From contig OX637337.1 in assembly GCA_951799405.1 (NCBI GenBank), positions 2,542,001-2,606,000 on the forward strand: a stretch of DNA of 64,000 bases, read 5' to 3'. Below the pieces are notes generated by a model that saw nothing but the letters and a program-made list of their open reading frames with translations, was not told the DNA's origin and searched no databases. The stretch is from Agapetus fuscipes (Eukaryota > Arthropoda > Insecta > Trichoptera > Glossosomatidae). Each line of letters opens with the position of its first letter. The first letter of the stretch is position 1. A program made the translations under genes and the position numbers. Shown here one piece after another: positions 20,819 through 34,200 of the stretch.

Positions 20819-21601
20819 ATATCGATACCTTAAAGGTAAAACTTAATAATTGATATAAACTCAATAAACATGTGTTTCGTAGATATGTAAATGGACTTTT
20901 TTCTTATTTTCTACGAGAGAAGACACTACAAAAGTTTGACAATCCTGTACCCGTAGTTTACAAATTGCACTTTCTTATAATGAGTTCACTTACTATGTAT
21001 GAGAAGTTACACCCAATAGAATGTTTTATCTACGATTTCTCAAACCATTGAATCAGCACTTAGTCAGTTTTACCTTTGAGGTGACGATATATTACCTACC
21101 AGTGGCGAAGCGTGCCATACAAGCCGGTTCCCATCGGCTTCCCTTTCAAAATGATGTAACAAAGTAGTTAAAAAACATAGGCACAAAGTAAAAAAATACA
21201 TTTAAAACCAAAGAAACAATACGTATTTTTCCCCCATTTAAACCATGCAGTCTACTTTATTATCATTTCTGCCTCATTTTAAACGGGAAACCGATGGAAA
21301 CTGGCTTGTATGGCACCCTTCGCCACTGTTACCTACCATTATTTTTATTTTATTTAAAAGAGTATTTTTTTAAATATTTTTGTTTGCGCTTCATGCTTGA
21401 AATATCCCCCTTTTTACTTTTCTTCTTGTTTCTCTTGTTTATTTATTTCACGGAGCAACAACCCTGCCCATCCAATTAGGCTAATTCAATTATAGATGCT
21501 TTTAAAAACATGCTTCCGCGTTTTCTTACAAATATTGCCCTTGTTTTTATTTTAACATCTTCGCCTTTGTATAACTTAAAACGTCAGAAATAAAAACATT
21601 C
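20819..21601. other. AT-rich stretch, nothing recognised
   Basis: No coding. Its TTCTTATTTTCTACGAG-type text recurs near 33.4 kb and 39.1 kb, so an unclassified dispersed repeat is present. Confidence 0.5.
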
Positions 21602-21842
21602 GGGGCTATTCTTAATCATTTTAGTCGTCGGTTGAGCCCACGCTTTGACAAACTAATGGTGCCTGAGCTGGAAGTTTAATCAGCACGGTCATTCTTACCT
21701 ACCGAATTGTGTAATATTTGTATGAAGACAAATCAGCAGTTCACTTGCAGCCATCTTGGATTGACAGGTCTTCATACAAATGCATCATTAGTTTGTCAAA
21801 GCGTGGGCTCAACCGACGACTCAAATGTCTAAGAATAGCCCC
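21602..21842. mobile_element. MITE with about 57-bp TIRs
   Basis: Left arm GGGGCTATTCTTAATCATTT onward pairs with right arm ending AAGAATAGCCCC. The inner arm TCGTCGGTTGAGCCCACGC is exact on both sides. No clear target duplication. Confidence 0.82.
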
Positions 21843-21856
21843 TAGCTAGGCTAGCG

Positions 21857-22175
21857 GCGGCTCACGAGGCGGACGCCTGCCGGGCGCTGCCCCAGGCCTT
21901 CAGTTCGGAACTCCAGTCAACAGAGTAGGGAGTGTTTTAGTGATGAGGTGCAGGTCGGGCCATTCCCTTATTTCCCCTTTTTCCCCCATATTACTAAAGT
22001 AAATAAACCCTTATTTGTTCATGTTAAACTTATCTTTTAATATACAACCCTTCCCAAAGTACAAGTAAGCAACACAAGGAAAGAACCCCACGCCCTGAGA
22101 GTGATGCTGATGATAGCAAGCCGGAGTAAGTATCCTGGAGGTACATCCTGGAAGGTACCTTTCTATTGTAAACAT
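21857..22175 (+). repeat. repeat E, copy 1
   Basis: GGCGCTGCCCCAGGCCTTCA to CCTGAGAGTGATGCTGATGA, over 95% like 25775-26080 by eye. Class unknown. Confidence 0.8.
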
Positions 22176-22233
22176 AACAGTAGGTAGCAATAATTATTAT
22201 AGTGTTATGCAGGTGTACATCGTAGGTAGCAAT

Positions 22234-22735
22234 AATTATTATAGGCTTAAGAAATCTAGAAATGAAATAATCTCTTTGTACTCTCGAAGCTGGTAGAGCG
22301 TTCTGGCAAATTAGTTCCTAGAGACTTCTCTCTCTGGGGTATATGAGGAGCAAAATTGGGTGCAGGAGAGCAGACAGATATTCGCCTTTGATCGAAGAAC
22401 AAGAATGAGGTGCTGAACTGTGAAATAAATTTTAGTTGCTAAAAGTGTTCAAAATAAATATAAAATTGTCAAATAAATTAAGTGTAAATAAATATCCAAA
22501 AAGGAGATCAGTTTTTGTTGTTGTTTAAAGTCTTTCCGAACCCAAAAACACTACAATATAATAAAATATAGCTCTAGTATCTGGAAAACGCGCGAACGCA
22601 CTCGTGCACCCAATTTTGCTCCTTATATACCCCAGAGAGAGAAGTCTCTAGGAACTAATTTGCCAGAACGCTCTACCAGCTTCGAGAGTACAAAGAGATT
22701 ATTTCATTTCTAGATTTCTTAAGCCTATAATAATT
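22234..22735. repeat. inverted repeat, 130-bp arms, 242-bp spacer
   Basis: Arms 22234-22363 and 22606-22735 are reverse complements with one mismatch seen (TATATGAGG versus TATATAAGG). The spacer is AT-rich without coding. Confidence 0.93.
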
Positions 22736-23078
22736 CGTGCTTAAAACGCTCCATCTCAACAGCCTCTAAAAAAAAAAATGTTCTCCCATGTAATATTATT
22801 CAGAATTAAGTTCTCTAGAGACTTGGAAACCACAATGTGGTATCATTTTGCAATACCCCAAGCGTAAAACTTTAGATTTACACTTAAACAAAGCGTTAAT
22901 TATCAAAATATGTATGGAAACATAATCACTCACAAGGCACGCTGCTTTACTTTCCATACATTTTTTGGTGAAATGCTTTATCCTTGGGGTGAAAAACACA
23001 CTTACATAAAAAAAAAATATACAAGTAGGTACGTTACGCAGTACCTTGTTGAATCTTGAGAAATTAGCATTTTGTGGA

Positions 23079-23402
23079 CCGGTCGATAGCTCAGTTGGTA
23101 GAGTGCTTGCATTCCATGCCGTGAGCTCGGGTTCGAATCCCACCGAGCGCGAGGGTGTCAGAAATGATTTCCCGTTTCGGTGTTTATTTCAAACCCCAAA
23201 ATAATAATGCCGGCAAGGTTTACTCAGCCTTCACAAGAAATGAGTACCAGCTCTCTCGGGAGCTGGGAAAACACCACTTCAATTGAAGTGGTTGGCGTAA
23301 GGCCGGCCCCCTTACCTGTAAAAATAAATAGGTTCAACTCGCCACATGCGACCCCTTCGGGGATAACGCGGCAAGAAGTTACACTATATGTGTAGCTTAG
23401 TT
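23079..23402 (+). repeat. SINE A, full-length tRNA-headed copy
   Basis: The best copy of family A. A-box-like TAGCTCAGTTGGTAGAG and B-box GGTTCGAATCC lie at the tRNA spacing, followed by a body with GGGAGCTGGGAAAACACC, CTTACCTGTAAAAATAAATA, TTCGGGGATAACGCGGC and the 3' end ACTATATGTGTAGCTTAGTT. It is a SINE rather than a tRNA gene because the acceptor stem does not close and the body is shared by all copies. Confidence 0.9.
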
Positions 23403-23650
23403 GTTGTTGTTGTGGAAATCCTTACTTAGTATTCTGATTTAATTAGGCCTTTTCAGTGTATACTTTGTATTTTCATTTTCCTCGAAACATCTGAGCCTTT
23501 AAAATTCTAAACTTTTGGTTTTTATTATTTCGACTTAACTTATCCATAATTCTATTCAGCTGCTGTTTTTGTATCCTACAGCCATTCGGCTAGGGATGGC
23601 CAGCACCTCTGCAGATGCATTTCCACTTTGTTCTCTCCTTAATAATAAAT

Positions 23651-23836
23651 GAGGATGATTTATTGGTTGAGCGCAGTTTTTGTGTGAATCACACCTCAAG
23701 AGCCCTTTGCGAGCTTGATTGTCGCTATAGAAAGCGCCAATTCTCAAGCAAGACCCAGTTGCTGTAAGCTGTAAGGCTGAATCGACATTTGGTGACCGAT
23801 CTTTGGTAAGGGTATGTGAATTTTTCAACCCAGCTA
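23651..23836 (-). repeat. SINE B 3' part
   Basis: From GATTTATTGGTTGAGCG to TTTTTCAACCCAGC; head missing. Confidence 0.75.
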
Positions 23837-24064
23837 TCGGGGATCTTGTCTTGTCTTGTATCCTGCCGCCATTCCTCTAGGGGTGGCCGGTACCTCCACA
23901 CAAGTGCCTCCACTTGACACTGTCCTTGCATACTTCTTTCATCTCATCTGATTGCATCACTCTTTTCATGCATGCTCTTCTCTTGTTTCCACTCTGTATA
24001 TTCTATTAATTCGCAATCTCACTTATCTGATCAATCCATTCTTTCCTAGGTATTCCTCTTCCAC

Positions 24065-24730
24065 GCTTACCTATTACATTCCCTTTGTACACATTTTTTT
24101 TGTCCGTCGGTCTTCATTCATCCTTTCAATACGTTCAAACCATCGCATCACACTTCTTTGAACTTTCACTTTCACGCTTTCTTTTACTCTGCATTCATTC
24201 AGAACCCATTCGTTTCTCACTCTATCTTTCAGTGTTTTTCCTGTCACACTTCTCAAATGAGCCATTTCTACGGTGCATACCTTATTTACTTCTCTTTCAT
24301 TCACCGTCCATGACTCGCTTTCATACATAAGGGTCGGCAACAATATACAATTGTGTACCGTCATTTTCATTTTCTTAGGGATTCTTTTATTCTTCATCAC
24401 GGCTATTTTAACTTTGGATGCTGCGGCTCGAAATAGGGATTTGTTACTTTTGTTGAATTGTTGTCGCAGGTTTTTCAGCCACAATGTCCTTCGGCATCCC
24501 TGAGTTCTTCTCCCCTCAACCCTGTATGATAAGATGAAGAAGGCGGTATTTCTCATTTCTCCTAAAGTGACCGAGGTACATCAGCTTTCTCTGCTTAATG
24601 GTTGGCAGAAGTTCCTTTGTGGTGCGCATACGTCGGAGGACTTCTTCATTGGTGACTCGATGACGCCAAGAGATCCGAAGCACTTTTCAGTAGGAGAGAT
24701 CCATGAGCCATTCCAAATCCTGGGAATATG
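24065..24730 (-). pseudogene. LINE C-terminal remnants, two joined pieces
   Basis: One piece reads KMKMTVHNCILLPTLMYESE and VMRWFERIERMNEDRRTKKM. The other, at 24460-24730, reads [26 protein letters not shown] and RNEKYRLLHLI, like the minus-strand copy at 61.1-61.5 kb. Confidence 0.8.
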
Positions 24731-24990
24731 AAGTTCTTGGACGACCTCTTGTTCATCTTTCCAAGATTTTTCCTTAAAAGATTTGCTAAGAATTGTGATA
24801 CATCTAATCAAGTGTGCTATTGTTTGATTTTCATCTTCAAAGTGTGACTTAAACACTCTCTTCTTTCTTCTACTTCCTGCGACACTTTCCGTTGGATTTT
24901 CTTTCAATCAATGTCTTTCTCATCTTTCTAAAAACACCTTTCTTGAAGAAACAATGAAAATTGTATAAAAAGATCCACTTAATATATTAT

Positions 24991-24996
24991 TTTATT
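24991..24996 (-). terminator. candidate RALGAPB polyadenylation signal
   Basis: AATAAA on the minus strand about 165 nt past the RALGAPB stop, in a very AT-rich stretch. It would give a short 3' UTR. Other AT-rich hexamers nearby could serve instead. Confidence 0.5.
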
Positions 24997-25162
24997 TGTA
25001 AATATATTATTATATTAATTATTTTATCATCAAATAAGTACATTAGTGCATGAATTAAACTATAAAAAATAATACTTTATCTTTAAATTAATAAAAAAAA
25101 CTTACAATGTTTACTGTAAAATAAATTAATTTGTTATCATAATTTAGATGGAAAGGTGTGGG

Positions 25163-25292
25163 CTAGATTAAGTTGTGTTTGACTGGGCTTGTGAACAGTG
25201 AAGCGAGGAGTTCTGGCTCTGTGAGGTCACGCTTGAACTTCTGCGCTATTTCTTGGATTTTGTGTCTTCGGCGAACATGCGGCAACTGATAG
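25163..25292 (-). CDS. RALGAPB: RALGAPB last coding exon e24
   Basis: CACAG acceptor, 130 nt including the TAA stop. It encodes [20 protein letters not shown] and [10 protein letters not shown], matching the human C-terminus [30 protein letters not shown]. The end position relative to the human protein is conserved. Confidence 0.97.
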
Positions 25293-28200
25293 CTGTGAAC
25301 AAAAACAAGAGAAACTTTAAACAACCAAACAAAATGTGATATTATCAAACCTGTAGATGGGGAAATTATTCATTATTGTTGTTGACTTATAATGTCTGTT
25401 AAAGGCCGGGCGCCAAAGGGAGTGTTATGTTATTTTAAAATAACATAGAAAGAACAATCTCGAAGTGTACAGTGTGTTTTGTGGGCCGAGCGGAGCCGAA
25501 CGGTCACAGAAGCGGCCGAACTGCGCCGCGCGATCAAATCGGGCCGTCGCTCATCAGTTCTCGGCAAGAGGTGAAGAGAGTCAGACGTCAGCGACCAAGT
25601 ACCAAGCGGTGCAAGAGGGGGCATTACCACGGAGCTCCCTCCTCCCCATCTACTTGGATTTCCTGCCAGCAAGGCACCCGCCTTGGGGATCAGAGGCATA
25701 GGAGACATAGTGCATAGGAGCGCCCACCCAGGGGCTCCAACGTGTGGAGGCGTCCGCCTCGTGAGCCGCCGCTAGCCTGGGGCGCTGCCCCAGGCCTTCA
25801 GTTCGGAACTCCAGTCAACAGAGTAGGGAGTATTTTAGTGACAAGGTGCAGGTCAAGGCATTCCCTTATTTCCCCTTTTTCCCCCATATTACTAAAGTAA
25901 ATAAACCCTTATTTGTTCATGTTAAACTTATCTTTTAAATATACAACCCTTCCCAAAATACAAGTAAGCAACACAAGGAAAGAACCCCATGCCCTGAGAG
26001 TGATGCTGATGAGAGCTAGCCGGATGTAAGTATACTGTAGGTACATCCTGGAGATACCTTTATATGCAAACATAACAGGAGTTGAGGGTGCAAAATATGA
26101 GGACCGCATTCTGTGAACAGTTTTGAACTCAGAAAAGTTCCCTATTAGCAAGTCGAGTGCCCTATTAGCTTGGCTTTCCTCTTCAAAATATGACTTATAA
26201 GCTCTGTTCTCTCTTTTACAACCTGCAACACCTCTTCGTTGGGACTTCTTTTTGACCCACAATGTCTTGGACATTGTTCTCCAAGTTCACATCTCGAATG
26301 CCTCGTCTTGAGATTGTCCAGGACCATAAACTGGCGCCTCAGAAAACATCATCCATCATCAATCAATCAATCAAGAAGTTACACTACATGTGTAGCTTAG
26401 TTGCGTATAATGTTACCTATCATCGTGCAGCCTTGCCCTCCTAGCGGCATTGAGTGCCGTATGCCTGAGGGCGGAGGGCAGATGCCTCAGCTCCAAGACT
26501 GCGCCATCAGCCAGTGGTCCCCCGGCGCCCCCGGCCACATGGACGCGCACCAGGCCGGAAGACAGAGGCCGCGCCCAAAGCACGCACACTTCAGCGCGGC
26601 GCCACGCTACTCCTGTCTCCGTGTGACGCAGGAGGTCATCTGGAAACATCAATCGTTCACATATAAAGTGTCTAATGGATGTCGTGGTAGAGGAAGACCG
26701 AGAAAGGTATGGATGGATCAAATTTCCGAAATTTGTGAGAAAGGGGGAAAGGGTATTGAATACCATAAATTTGTTTAAAAAACAACAGCCCTCGTATTTA
26801 CTTCATTGGAGATCTTCCTTGCATGCTTGATGACAAAACCTAGAGGTTCTTCTTTTTCTTCTTTTTTTGGTGCCACTTCTACCGAAGATTGACGATCATT
26901 ATGGCTATTCTGACCTTGGATGATGCAGCTCCAATCACGGACTTTGTGCTTTTGTTGAAGAGAGTTTAACCACTTCTAATCTTTTACATCAATACAAAAA
27001 TAGACATACCGATGGACACATCCAAATGGTCTTCATAGCTCTCCAACCAGATGATCAGGATTTTAGTGGAATGTTGACGATTTCTTCTGCCACTCCCTGC
27101 AATTTTAACATATCATAAATATTAAATAATTTAATTTGATTGAATTCATCCAAAAATTATAAAATTAAACAATATCATAAATAGTTGAATGAAAGAAGCC
27201 ACTAGAGATAGGCACCACAATCAATGATCTAATAGGGTAATTTTTTTGATTTCCGGTAAAATAGGTCATTTTTTCATTTAAAATTATAATTCAACCAAGC
27301 AATATTATCATATCAGCCTGGCAGGCATTCGTCACATATTTCTTCCTCTCCTTTTTTGTCACGACTCACTTGAAATGTTTCAGAGAAAAGTGGCAAGAGA
27401 TGCAAAACTTACACGACTCAATTGTATGCCAATCTCAAGACCAGTCAAAAAGGTTAGCCTCAATTTGCCAGAAAAAAAATGTTTTAGGGAAAAGTGGATA
27501 GAGATGCAAAACTTACATTAATTGAAGTTGTAAATTTTATTTTTGTGAGAAACTTGTGTAATCAAGAAGTTACAGAGAGGATAAACCTTAATTCCTTAAA
27601 TCCTTTTGGGAAGTAGAGCATCTCTCTAGTGGATTTATGCAAATATGCTTACAGCTTATTTTATAGATAAAATAACATAACATCAATAGATTACCTGCAG
27701 AACTGAAGCTTGAATTGGGAGAATGTTTATCAAAATCCAACGAAAGGGTTCTCGGCTTATCCGCCACACTTATCTTCCCTCCATGCGCCACATTCCCGCT
27801 GGACTGCGTCACAATCTCACTCGTACTCCTCTCATACCAATGCCCCGGCTGGTTCGACACATCCCACGAAGAGTTGCTATTCGCGGAACCAATACTACAA
27901 TGCGAAACACACGTGCCATCCACATCCGACTTGTTATTCATATCCAAGCTATCATTGTCTTTATCATCTTTTTCCGTTGGGACAATGAAAGCAATCTCTG
28001 CGCTGGCGTCAGCCCAGTACAGGATATGTGTGTCTCCGTTGTACAAAGAACCTCCTTGATCTTCCATGTCGGATTCGGACGGGTTTTGCGATTTCCCGTC
28101 AAAGTTTTCGTGGAAGTCGGAATCGGTGTCGATGGCTGCTGACGGACTGTAGCTGGAGTCGATGTGGCCTGTCCATCCAGCGTGATCTTTCACCTTTACG

Positions 28201-31200
28201 GGCCATCCAAGCCTGGAAAACATTTGAAATATATTAATGCAGATGAAGCAATGAGCGTAAGACAGTGGGAAGACCCGATTAAGGTGGCTGGACTGAGTGA
28301 TGGCAGACTGCAATGCCGTAGGAGCATAGAACTGGAGGAGAAAGGTATTGGACAGGCAGCGGTGGCTACATTTGGTCAAGGAGGACCCACCCCGGGTTTT
28401 CTTACCATTGATGATGATACTTTACTTTCTCCAGCTCACAAGCCTTGGAGGCTCAGAGCCTTGTTCTTCTTCTTTTGGTGCCACTTCTATCGAAGATCAT
28501 GGCTATTTTGACCTTGGATGCTGTGGCTCGAAACAGGGCCTAAAGCACCACAATCCTCAAGGACTCTCTGCCTTTTTCCGATTCCCTACATGGTTCCCAC
28601 CCTCTCAGAATTTCCGCGTCCACCACTACATTAATTAAGAGTTTTAGGCTTTCACGAACAGCTGATGAATGATTGACCTCTACATTGTCTGCCCACAGCA
28701 TCCTGGGACCGGGCCAAAGGGGGCACCATCCATGACATTTCTGATTATCTTGGAGTCATATTCTACATTCTACATGTCCGGCTCACTAAAGTCTTCTTGA
28801 TTTCATAACCGACATTGATTGATGATGATAGAAGAATTATGGAATAAGCAGCTGTCTTCAAAAATTTCTATAGATGAAACGAAGCAAAGTGAAATTTATT
28901 GTTTACCCTCTGAGCATTTCCAGAAAGGCCGCGCTGACCGTGCTCCGTCTCTTGGTGTTCCTCAGCATCTCCCTGGCGTGCCGCTGACCACGCGCGCAGT
29001 AAAACACGTGGGCGGTGCAAGCGGCGCGGGCACCAAGGTGGTCCAGGGCCGACAGCTCCCGGCTGAACTCTGGGCTGGAGGAGTCCAGGGATAGGAGGCG
29101 AGGGACCGTGGACTGGAAAACCAAACCGACAAATGTCAAAAGAAGTGTTGCTTTGAATGGAATCAGCATGAAAGAGACGGGAAAAATTTAGTGCATAGCT
29201 AAGTTGCAAGGGAAGGACTCTAGTCACATAGACCTGTGATGTCGCATGATCTAAATTAACCGCCCTACCCATACAAACGTACGTGATACGTTCGCTATAT
29301 TGTCACCCGAACGCAACAAGCCATATCACATACGTTCATGCTAAAAAATGTCTATACCTGAAAACCCACGAACAGATTCTATACGTTCATATACATCAAG
29401 TTTGTTCCTGCGTTGTCACATTGAGTGTTTTAAGGTCAACCGAAGCTAACAAACGTTTTCGGAGAATTTTCGTCTGTCCCATACATTTCACGCCGCGAAT
29501 CCGTGATTCTGCGAAATATTTAAAAAAAAAACCCAATGTTTTTTACATAATTTTTTAATAATAACCCAAAGGTAGAGAGGTTAAGAAAAAATTCTGAACT
29601 CATTGAGTACAATATTTTATCCACATACTGTGCTATGATTTGAAATTAAATATCCAAGTTAAGTATCTGTTTCATCTAATAATTGATTTAGAACTGTATG
29701 TGAATTAGACAAATTGAAGCATTCGAGTTGTGTGTCTATTGAAAAATGCTTCGGATCTCTTGGCGTGATCGGGTCAACAATGAAGAAGTCCTCCGAAGTA
29801 TACGCACCACACGAAACTTCTGCCAACTAAATCTATAATCTATAATCTAAGTTGCAAGGATATATTCATTCAAAGCTCTCAGATGTATGCCCACAAACAA
29901 ACACGTGTAGTTCGCGCTTACAAATGCTGATTGTGTACTTACAAATAAAATCCAAACCTCAAATGAACATAAGCCCTGCAACTCTTGCCGACATTCCCTG
30001 AAACAGGGGTGACATTGGCAAAGTGAACCATTTTTTACAGTATGGGTGGTCAACCTCATACCAACCTATAAGTCAAGGAATACGAGTAATAAATAACATT
30101 TAAGTAGGTATAAGAAAACAACAAAACCTTAAAAATAAATCTATACAAAAAAGTCAAAAATTTCTTATGCAAAAAATGTAGCAAAATAAATTATCCAAAA
30201 CAGCTCACTGATTAATTCATCTGAATATATATATTTTTAATTTATCAATGGATAATATGAGCAGAATCTATAAACTTTAAATTATAATAGTAACCATGAC
30301 TACCTTCTTATCACTTCCAATGTTTAAAAATCCAAAATGCGACAGAAACAGTCGAGCAGTTTGGAAATCTTGCACTGGCTCTGGGGGCGCGCATTCATCA
30401 GGATTCTGGAAAAAACAAATGGTCATAAAAATATCTTAACAACAGATAATAGGCTCGGCACAAATTAAATTGATTCCACATTGTGATGTCACACGGTTGA
30501 GTTGCTAAAGAAAAGGCAAACTAATATTTTCTTGATGCTGGAGAGTTGTGTTCCGGGATCTGTTGCCATGGTCTATGGGAGCTGGAGCTTCCACACACTT
30601 CGCCCATGTCTACGATGAGCATCTTCAGAGTTGTGTTTTGATCACAGTTTCATATCACCATTTCACTTGCACGCTGCAGAAGCCCATCGTAGACATGGGT
30701 AAAACCTCCGGAAGCTCTAGCTCCCACAGACCACTGCTAGACTTCTGACTCGGTAATCCATAGACAAACCGGGCATAATTTGTCTAGTCTGTAACGGGCC
30801 TAACGATAAAGAATTCACAGCAATCCAATGAAAGTATTTGATGCAGAACGGAGAGAGAATATTTATGTTTAGTTTACAGTTTGTGAGTCTGGATTTTCTC
30901 GTGCCGCTTTCTCGATGGCCGCCTGCGTCTCCAGCATCCTGAACAGCTGACTGGCTCCGGGATCATTCAGGCATCTCAGCACACTCTCCAAGGATGGGAA
31001 TGACTTGTCTCTGTAAAGAATCAATTAATAAGATTATACATAACTGCCTGGATTCTCGAAAATGAGACCAGTACCCTTAGTACAAGTTGCAAAACTTGAG
31101 TAAAGTAAAGTTTACGGAAAATATTAATGCGTGATTTCTCCCAAAATCTGCCGTTTTTGTTTCTTACACTTTGTGGTCTTAGCAAAAGAGTTACAGCGAT

Positions 31201-34200
31201 GAAGAAAATCAAGTTCAAACAAACAAAAACGGCAGATTTTGGGGGAAATCACTCTTTAATAATTGCCGTAAACTTTACATTACTCAAGTTTTGCAACTCG
31301 TACTAAGGGTACTGAAGGAGTTACGGTCACATATGGTAGAAACGCTGCCAATTTAGAAAATGACTGTCAAATTGAATTGCCGACGGAAGGGGGATCAGAA
31401 ACCCTGTGACCATCAAATTGAAATAGCCAGATTGATGTTATGTTCTTGAAAGTCTCGGTAGACTGCTATTTAGTCCCGGCGGGCCACAATGTATGTACCT
31501 ATGGGCCGCGTCTTTGACATACCTACTCTGAGAAAAAGTCAATTTGTTTCATTATGAAGAGATTATACAGGACAATGACGTCAATTTGTATTGTTAACGT
31601 AAGTTTCTTCGCGGCTTCTTACCGCGCAAAATCTCCGTGTCCTCCCCCCCCCCCCAATAACTCTCTACGTCAGATTTCTTCCCAGCTCCTTACCGCTTCC
31701 ACAAACACTTCGCTGTACCTATAACTCGGTTTGTGACACTGGGAATTATAATCATATAACACATTGGTAGAACACTAGCAAGTACGTGCGCGGCGGGAAC
31801 TTTAAATAAGCCAAGGGGCTGTAAGAAAATTAATCTATATTCTTCTCTTTTTTAAGCACTATTCAAAGTACTTTTTGCCTAATTTCAAAAGCGAAGCCGA
31901 TGGGAATCGTGTTATTAGGGCCCTTCGCCACTGATCTTAAGGCAGGCGATGTTTTGTTACTCACGCAGCTGAAGGTGGTCCTTGAGGCAGGGGCAGACAG
32001 GACGGAGGAGGAGTGGCGGGGGGCTCCCAGAAGGTCACGGGCCTGGCCCCCTTGCACACGGCGGGCCGGCCTCCTGCGCGGGAACGTGCTAGCTGACGCA
32101 GCTGGAATGTCCAGGCGTGACGACCGAACGCCCCTCGCAATATCACTGAAAGCATTTCCAATTCAAAGTCACATTCTGTAAGCCGTTATGTTAGGTGGGC
32201 AAAGACTTGCGACTCGTTAATGAGTGTGACACTCTTGAGTTAAAGGATGCTGCGAAGACATCCGTGCGGCTCATTGGTACATGAAAAAGGTCATGACCAC
32301 GCCCCCAAATATAATAATTGGGTATAAACAACCTGAAACCCTCCAGCAGGGTGGGACTGTTTATTAAACCATTGTTGATCTTATGAGTGAGTACCATAAG
32401 GGTTCCGCTGCTCTTAAGCTCTAATAAACTAAGGTTTTTGACTTAAGGTAGTCTAGTGTTAAGCACTTCGGACTCACTAATGAAAGGTCGTGGATTTGAA
32501 TCCTGGCAGTGCACAAAAAATATACCATTTCTATTTTCAAATATGCTTTTTTCTGGGTTGAAAAATTCATATACCTTTACCAAAGACCGGTCACCAAAGG
32601 TCTTTCCAGCCTTACAGCAACTGGGTCTTGCTTGAGACTTATTTATTTGTACGCAATCATAATTACCGGTGAGAGTTGGCTGTGGATCCTGATCGTTAGC
32701 CAGAGGCTCCTCCAGAAGAGCCAGCAGGGTGCTGTCATCAGCTACAAAATATCTGAACCTGGAAAAGTATCATGCAAATTAATACTCGAGTTGGAACATT
32801 TACATTTGACAAGGTAAACCAATGATATATTGTATTGATACCTTAAAGGTTCATAATAAGTCTTAAAGAGTCATAATAAAAGGAGAGCTTGTATGAAAAA
32901 GGTTATGACTCTGGATGAAATGAAAGAAGTATGCAAGGACAGGAAGAAGTGGCGGCTAATCTGCAATGCTGATTTGTAATGTTGGTTTATTAGTTTGCTA
33001 CATTTTTTGCATTAGAAAATTTTGACTTTTTTTGTATAGATTTCTTTTTAAGGTTTTGTTATTTTTTATATTTAAATGTAATTTATTATTCATATTCCTT
33101 GACTTATAGGTTGGTATGAGGCTGACCACCCATACTGTAAAAAATGGTTCACTTTGCCAGTGTCACCCCTGTTTCAGGGAAGGTCGGCAAAAGTTGTGGG
33201 GCTTATGTTCATTTGAGGTTTGAATTTTATTTGTAATTACACAATCAGTATTTGTAAGCGCGAACTACACGTGTTTGTTTGTGGGCATACATCTGAGAGC
33301 TTTGAATGAATATATCCTTGCAACTTAGATTATAGATTATAGAAAGGTTAAACTAAATAAGTGACATATTAAGCTAGTATGTGTTTCTTAGATAAGTGCA
33401 CATTTCATCCTATTTCCTACGAGAGAAAACACAAAAAACGTGTGAAAATCCTATGATGTGCAAGATGATATAACTTCATATGTCACCATTCAGTTTTACT
33501 TTTAAGATGTCAATATCATCATCATCATCATCATTGGCACGACAACCCGGGGTGGGTCTTGGCCTCCCTCAGCAACCGCTGCCAGCGCTGTCTATCCAAC
33601 GTCTTCCTCCTCCAGTCCCACATTCCCACTGCACGGCAATCCACCACCACTCCATCCAGCCATCTTGAATGTAGTGGTCTTCCCACTGTCCGGCGTCCCT
33701 CTGGGTTCGTCATCACAATTGTCTTCTCCAGGCTCCGATGATCCATTCGCTGCATGTGCCCCAGCCAATGCAGTCTGTTGACCTTTATTGAGCGGACCAC
33801 ATCAGCATCCTGGTACAGCTTATACAATTCGGAGTTATATCTTCTTCGCCATATGTTTCTGTCCTTTATTGGACCATAAATACGTCGAAGTATTTTCCTT
33901 TCGAAGACGTTGAGAGAGCATTGGTCACGCTTGGTCAGTGTCCAGGTTTCGGAGGCATATGTGAGGACTGGTTTTATTAGGGTTTTGTACAGAGTGGTAT
34001 GTATGTAAGATGTCAATATATCCTGTCATATGTATTATTGTTCAAATAGTTGAATTTCTTTCATGAATATTCTAGTCACTTCCATGAAGCCAGCAGTCAA
34101 TTTTAGTATTTTCATTAATAAAATCTTCAATGTATTATTCTTTCAATATACCTTTCACAAGAACCAGTAACCCCAAGACTGTCTCCAAAGTAGCAGATAG

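Noticed and set aside
23079..23160. tRNA gene suggested by TAGCTCAGTTGGTAGAG and GGTTCGAATCC
   Set aside because: The acceptor stem does not close and the same head with a 250-bp body occurs many times; it is a SINE head.
25465..25717. Possible coding in the GC-rich segment of intron 23
   Set aside because: Three overlapping frames on both strands, none with motifs; composition alone explains them.
27588..28379. 263-codon minus-strand frame as a single-exon gene
   Set aside because: Only 27695-28212 is coding, as RALGAPB exon e21; the ends read into introns past clear splice sites.
28868..29272. 134-codon minus-strand frame
   Set aside because: Shifted frame over RALGAPB exon e20, with no match.
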